This document shows, in pieces, positions 6,812-7,949 of a stretch of DNA of 7,949 nt. A program made the position numbers and the translations under genes. The stretch spans positions 1 through 7,949 of the forward strand of contig VBAB01000043.1 of NCBI GenBank assembly GCA_005888525.1, read 5' to 3'. The notes below the pieces were generated by a model. It made no database searches. It was given only the letters and a program-made list of their open reading frames with translations, and had not been told where the DNA came from. Position 1 is the stretch's first letter, and each line of letters starts with the position of its first letter. The stretch is from Alphaproteobacteria bacterium (GTDB lineage Bacteria > Pseudomonadota > Alphaproteobacteria > Rhizobiales > Hyphomicrobiaceae).

Positions 6812-7743
6812 CTACCAGGAAAACCCTATGCTGCCGAAGCCGGTCACGACTTCCCGATGAGCGTCCGCAAACGACGGCGCCGTGCCCACGACGGTCTGCG
6901 CCAGCAGCAAGCTGTCGTTGATGATGTGATAGTATTGGACGCCGCCCTTGACGTACCAATTTCCATAGGCGGGCGAAATAAAGTCGAGCGGCATCTTAGC
7001 AGCCAATCCGGTTGAGAACACACCGGCATTGCTTTTGGCGCATGTGGAAGTGGGCAATGGTCCGCAACCGGTAGCACCGTCGTTCCAGTAGGTGGTCGGC
7101 CCAACCGTTATCCAGGTCGGCGCAGTCAGAGTAATGGACCGATTGTAGTGCTTGATCGTGTAAGTCGGGACAATTCCCAGCTCGACGTCGTACGTGTCGC
7201 CCTTCCTGCCTTCAACGACTGTCGAATCGCCGGCACGATGGGCCAGCCATGGTTGCTGTCGTTATAGGCGAGGCTGAATTCAATGTTCGACTCAGCCCTG
7301 AAATTGCCGGGCGGGCTCAGGAACTGTATGAATAGAACGCCGGCATTCCAGTTCTTGGCGATCGTGAAGTTCAGCCCGACGAACCAATCGAACTCATTCC
7401 ATGACCCAACCTTTGGATTGTCCTGCTCGCTCCACAGGTCATTCCAGATGCCAACCGTCAACGAGGCGTTGCTGATTAGCCCGGGGCCTTTGTAAAGATT
7501 GAAGACCAGTCCGTTGAGGATCTGCGTAGTCAATCCCGTATTGGTGACAAGCAGGCCGCGCGGGGTGATGTAGTCGTTCGTAAATGTGACGTCTCCAAAG
7601 CCGTGGATGGCGGATCCGACCGCTGGCGCCGGCGGTGGTGCATACGGTTCCGAGGCGTTGGCGCCAAGCGCGGCGGCGCAAACAAGCCCGAGCGACAGCG
7701 CTGTTCCGGCGACAGCTGCTGATACGTCTCTTCGCAATGGCAT
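6812..7743 (-). pseudogene. Exported barrel-like outer membrane protein of unrecognised family, frameshifted
   Basis: I do not recognise a named family. The start at 7743 is supported by AAGGAG six bases upstream and by a signal peptide (MPLRRDVSAAVAGTALSLGL, then AAALGANASE with a likely cleavage after residues 28-30). The mature part has alternating polar/aromatic strands (FGDVTFTNDYITPRGLLVTN, WNEFDWFVGLNFTIA) and ends in GSIGFSW; a terminal aromatic residue is typical of outer membrane beta-barrels. The first frame holds until about GWPI (7239) and then becomes arginine/serine-rich until a stop at 7126. The coherent protein resumes in another frame at about 7234 (AGDSTVVEGRKGDTYDVELG) and runs to TAG at 6812. 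The shift equals one missing base modulo three, and the abrupt GWPI-to-AGDS join suggests that several codons are also missing. About 310 residues can be recovered. A 60-base count gives 34 G/C at 7501-7560 against 42 at 4501-4560 in urtB, so composition differs from the urt genes. Confidence 0.7.
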
Positions 7744-7749
7744 TGAACT

Positions 7750-7755
7750 CTCCTT
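7750..7755 (-). promoter_or_regulatory. Ribosome binding site of the barrel-like gene
   Basis: AAGGAG on the minus strand, six bases before the ATG at 7743. It decides the start: an in-frame ATG at 7788 lies upstream but has no such site and would put a polar segment before the signal peptide. Confidence 0.8.
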
Positions 7756-7780
7756 GCCCATGATTTGCATCCCGCTAAGT

Positions 7781-7909
7781 TCAATCATTTACAGGCTGGT
7801 CTTCGTCAAAGATATGTAAAGCCGGCTCCAAAGCGATGAGTTTGTTGAGATGCGACGAAGGCGTGACGGGCACGACACGATTGCGCAAAAATGCAACGGC
7901 AGTGATCAT
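7781..7909 (-). CDS. Possible small ORF of 42 codons, doubtful
   Basis: An ATG at 7909 opens a frame beginning MITAVAFLRNRVVPVTPSSH and ending in HIFDEDQPVND, with TGA at 7783-7781. The composition looks protein-like, but no clear ribosome binding site precedes it, I recognise no family, and an ORF of this length is easily produced by chance. It lies 37 bp upstream of the barrel-like gene and could instead be its leader region. The remaining bases to 7949 show nothing I can name, and I found no convincing sigma-70 or sigma-54 promoter. Confidence 0.2.
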   Translation of the reverse strand: MITAVAFLRNRVVPVTPSSHLNKLIALEPALHIFDEDQPVND

Positions 7910-7949
7910 GTCGGTGTTTTAAGATGCACCAAACGGTTCACGCCCGCGC

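Noticed and set aside
6743..6816. Direct repeat GTGGAGGCGG flanking the hairpin, as a target duplication of an insertion
   Set aside because: Ten bases in GC-rich DNA is weak evidence, no transposase or terminal inverted repeats are present, and the spacing fits no known element.
6687..6959. N-terminal extension of the truncated urtA frame back to 6959
   Set aside because: This part overlaps the end of the barrel-like gene in another frame and encodes low-complexity, Arg-rich sequence; it is open only by chance.
7744..7949. Sigma-54 or sigma-70 promoter upstream of the barrel-like gene
   Set aside because: TTTACA and TTGACG occur, but no acceptable -10 or GG/GC partner element lies at proper spacing.

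Overview
The window is a GC-rich proteobacterial segment, most like an alphaproteobacterium of the Hyphomicrobiales (Bradyrhizobium/Hyphomicrobium type). That placement is an inference from codon style and from the gene order urtABCDE-ureD-ureA. Every convincing gene is on the minus strand, so the biological reading order runs from right to left.

Layout in reading order. (1) 7949-7744: upstream DNA with one doubtful 42-codon ORF and a strong ribosome binding site for the next gene. (2) 7743-6812: an exported, outer-membrane-barrel-like protein of unrecognised family, broken by a frameshift near 7235. (3) 6811-about 6640: DNA with no recognisable gene and a hairpin. (4) About 6635-5646: urtA, the urea-binding protein gene, lacking its 5' quarter including the signal peptide. 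(5) 5573-3948: urtB permease, intact, preceded by a strong hairpin at 5598-5623. (6) 3951-2831: urtC permease, with an apparent one-base deletion near its 3' end. (7) 2822-1851: urtD ATPase, whose last 11 codons are displaced by a perfect 82-bp tandem duplication. (8) 1849-1968: a palindromic repeat element filling the urtD-urtE gap. (9) 1831-1136: urtE ATPase, intact. (10) 1139-288: ureD urease accessory gene, intact. (11) 260-1: start of ureA, urease gamma subunit, running off the left edge.

Together the Urt proteins form a high-affinity ABC importer for urea: UrtA captures urea in the periplasm, UrtB and UrtC form the channel, and UrtD and UrtE hydrolyse ATP. The downstream ure genes encode urease, which splits urea to ammonia and CO2, and UreD helps load its nickel centre. 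Short gaps and start/stop overlaps suggest one transcript from urtB to ureA.

The unusual part is damage: urtA, urtC, urtD and the upstream barrel gene each carry a lesion, while urtB, urtE, ureD and the visible part of ureA look sound. Either the importer is decaying while urease is kept, or the assembly contains errors. I see no sign of a wholly new system; the notable items are the rearranged urtA 5' end, the exact 82-bp duplication and the palindromic element.
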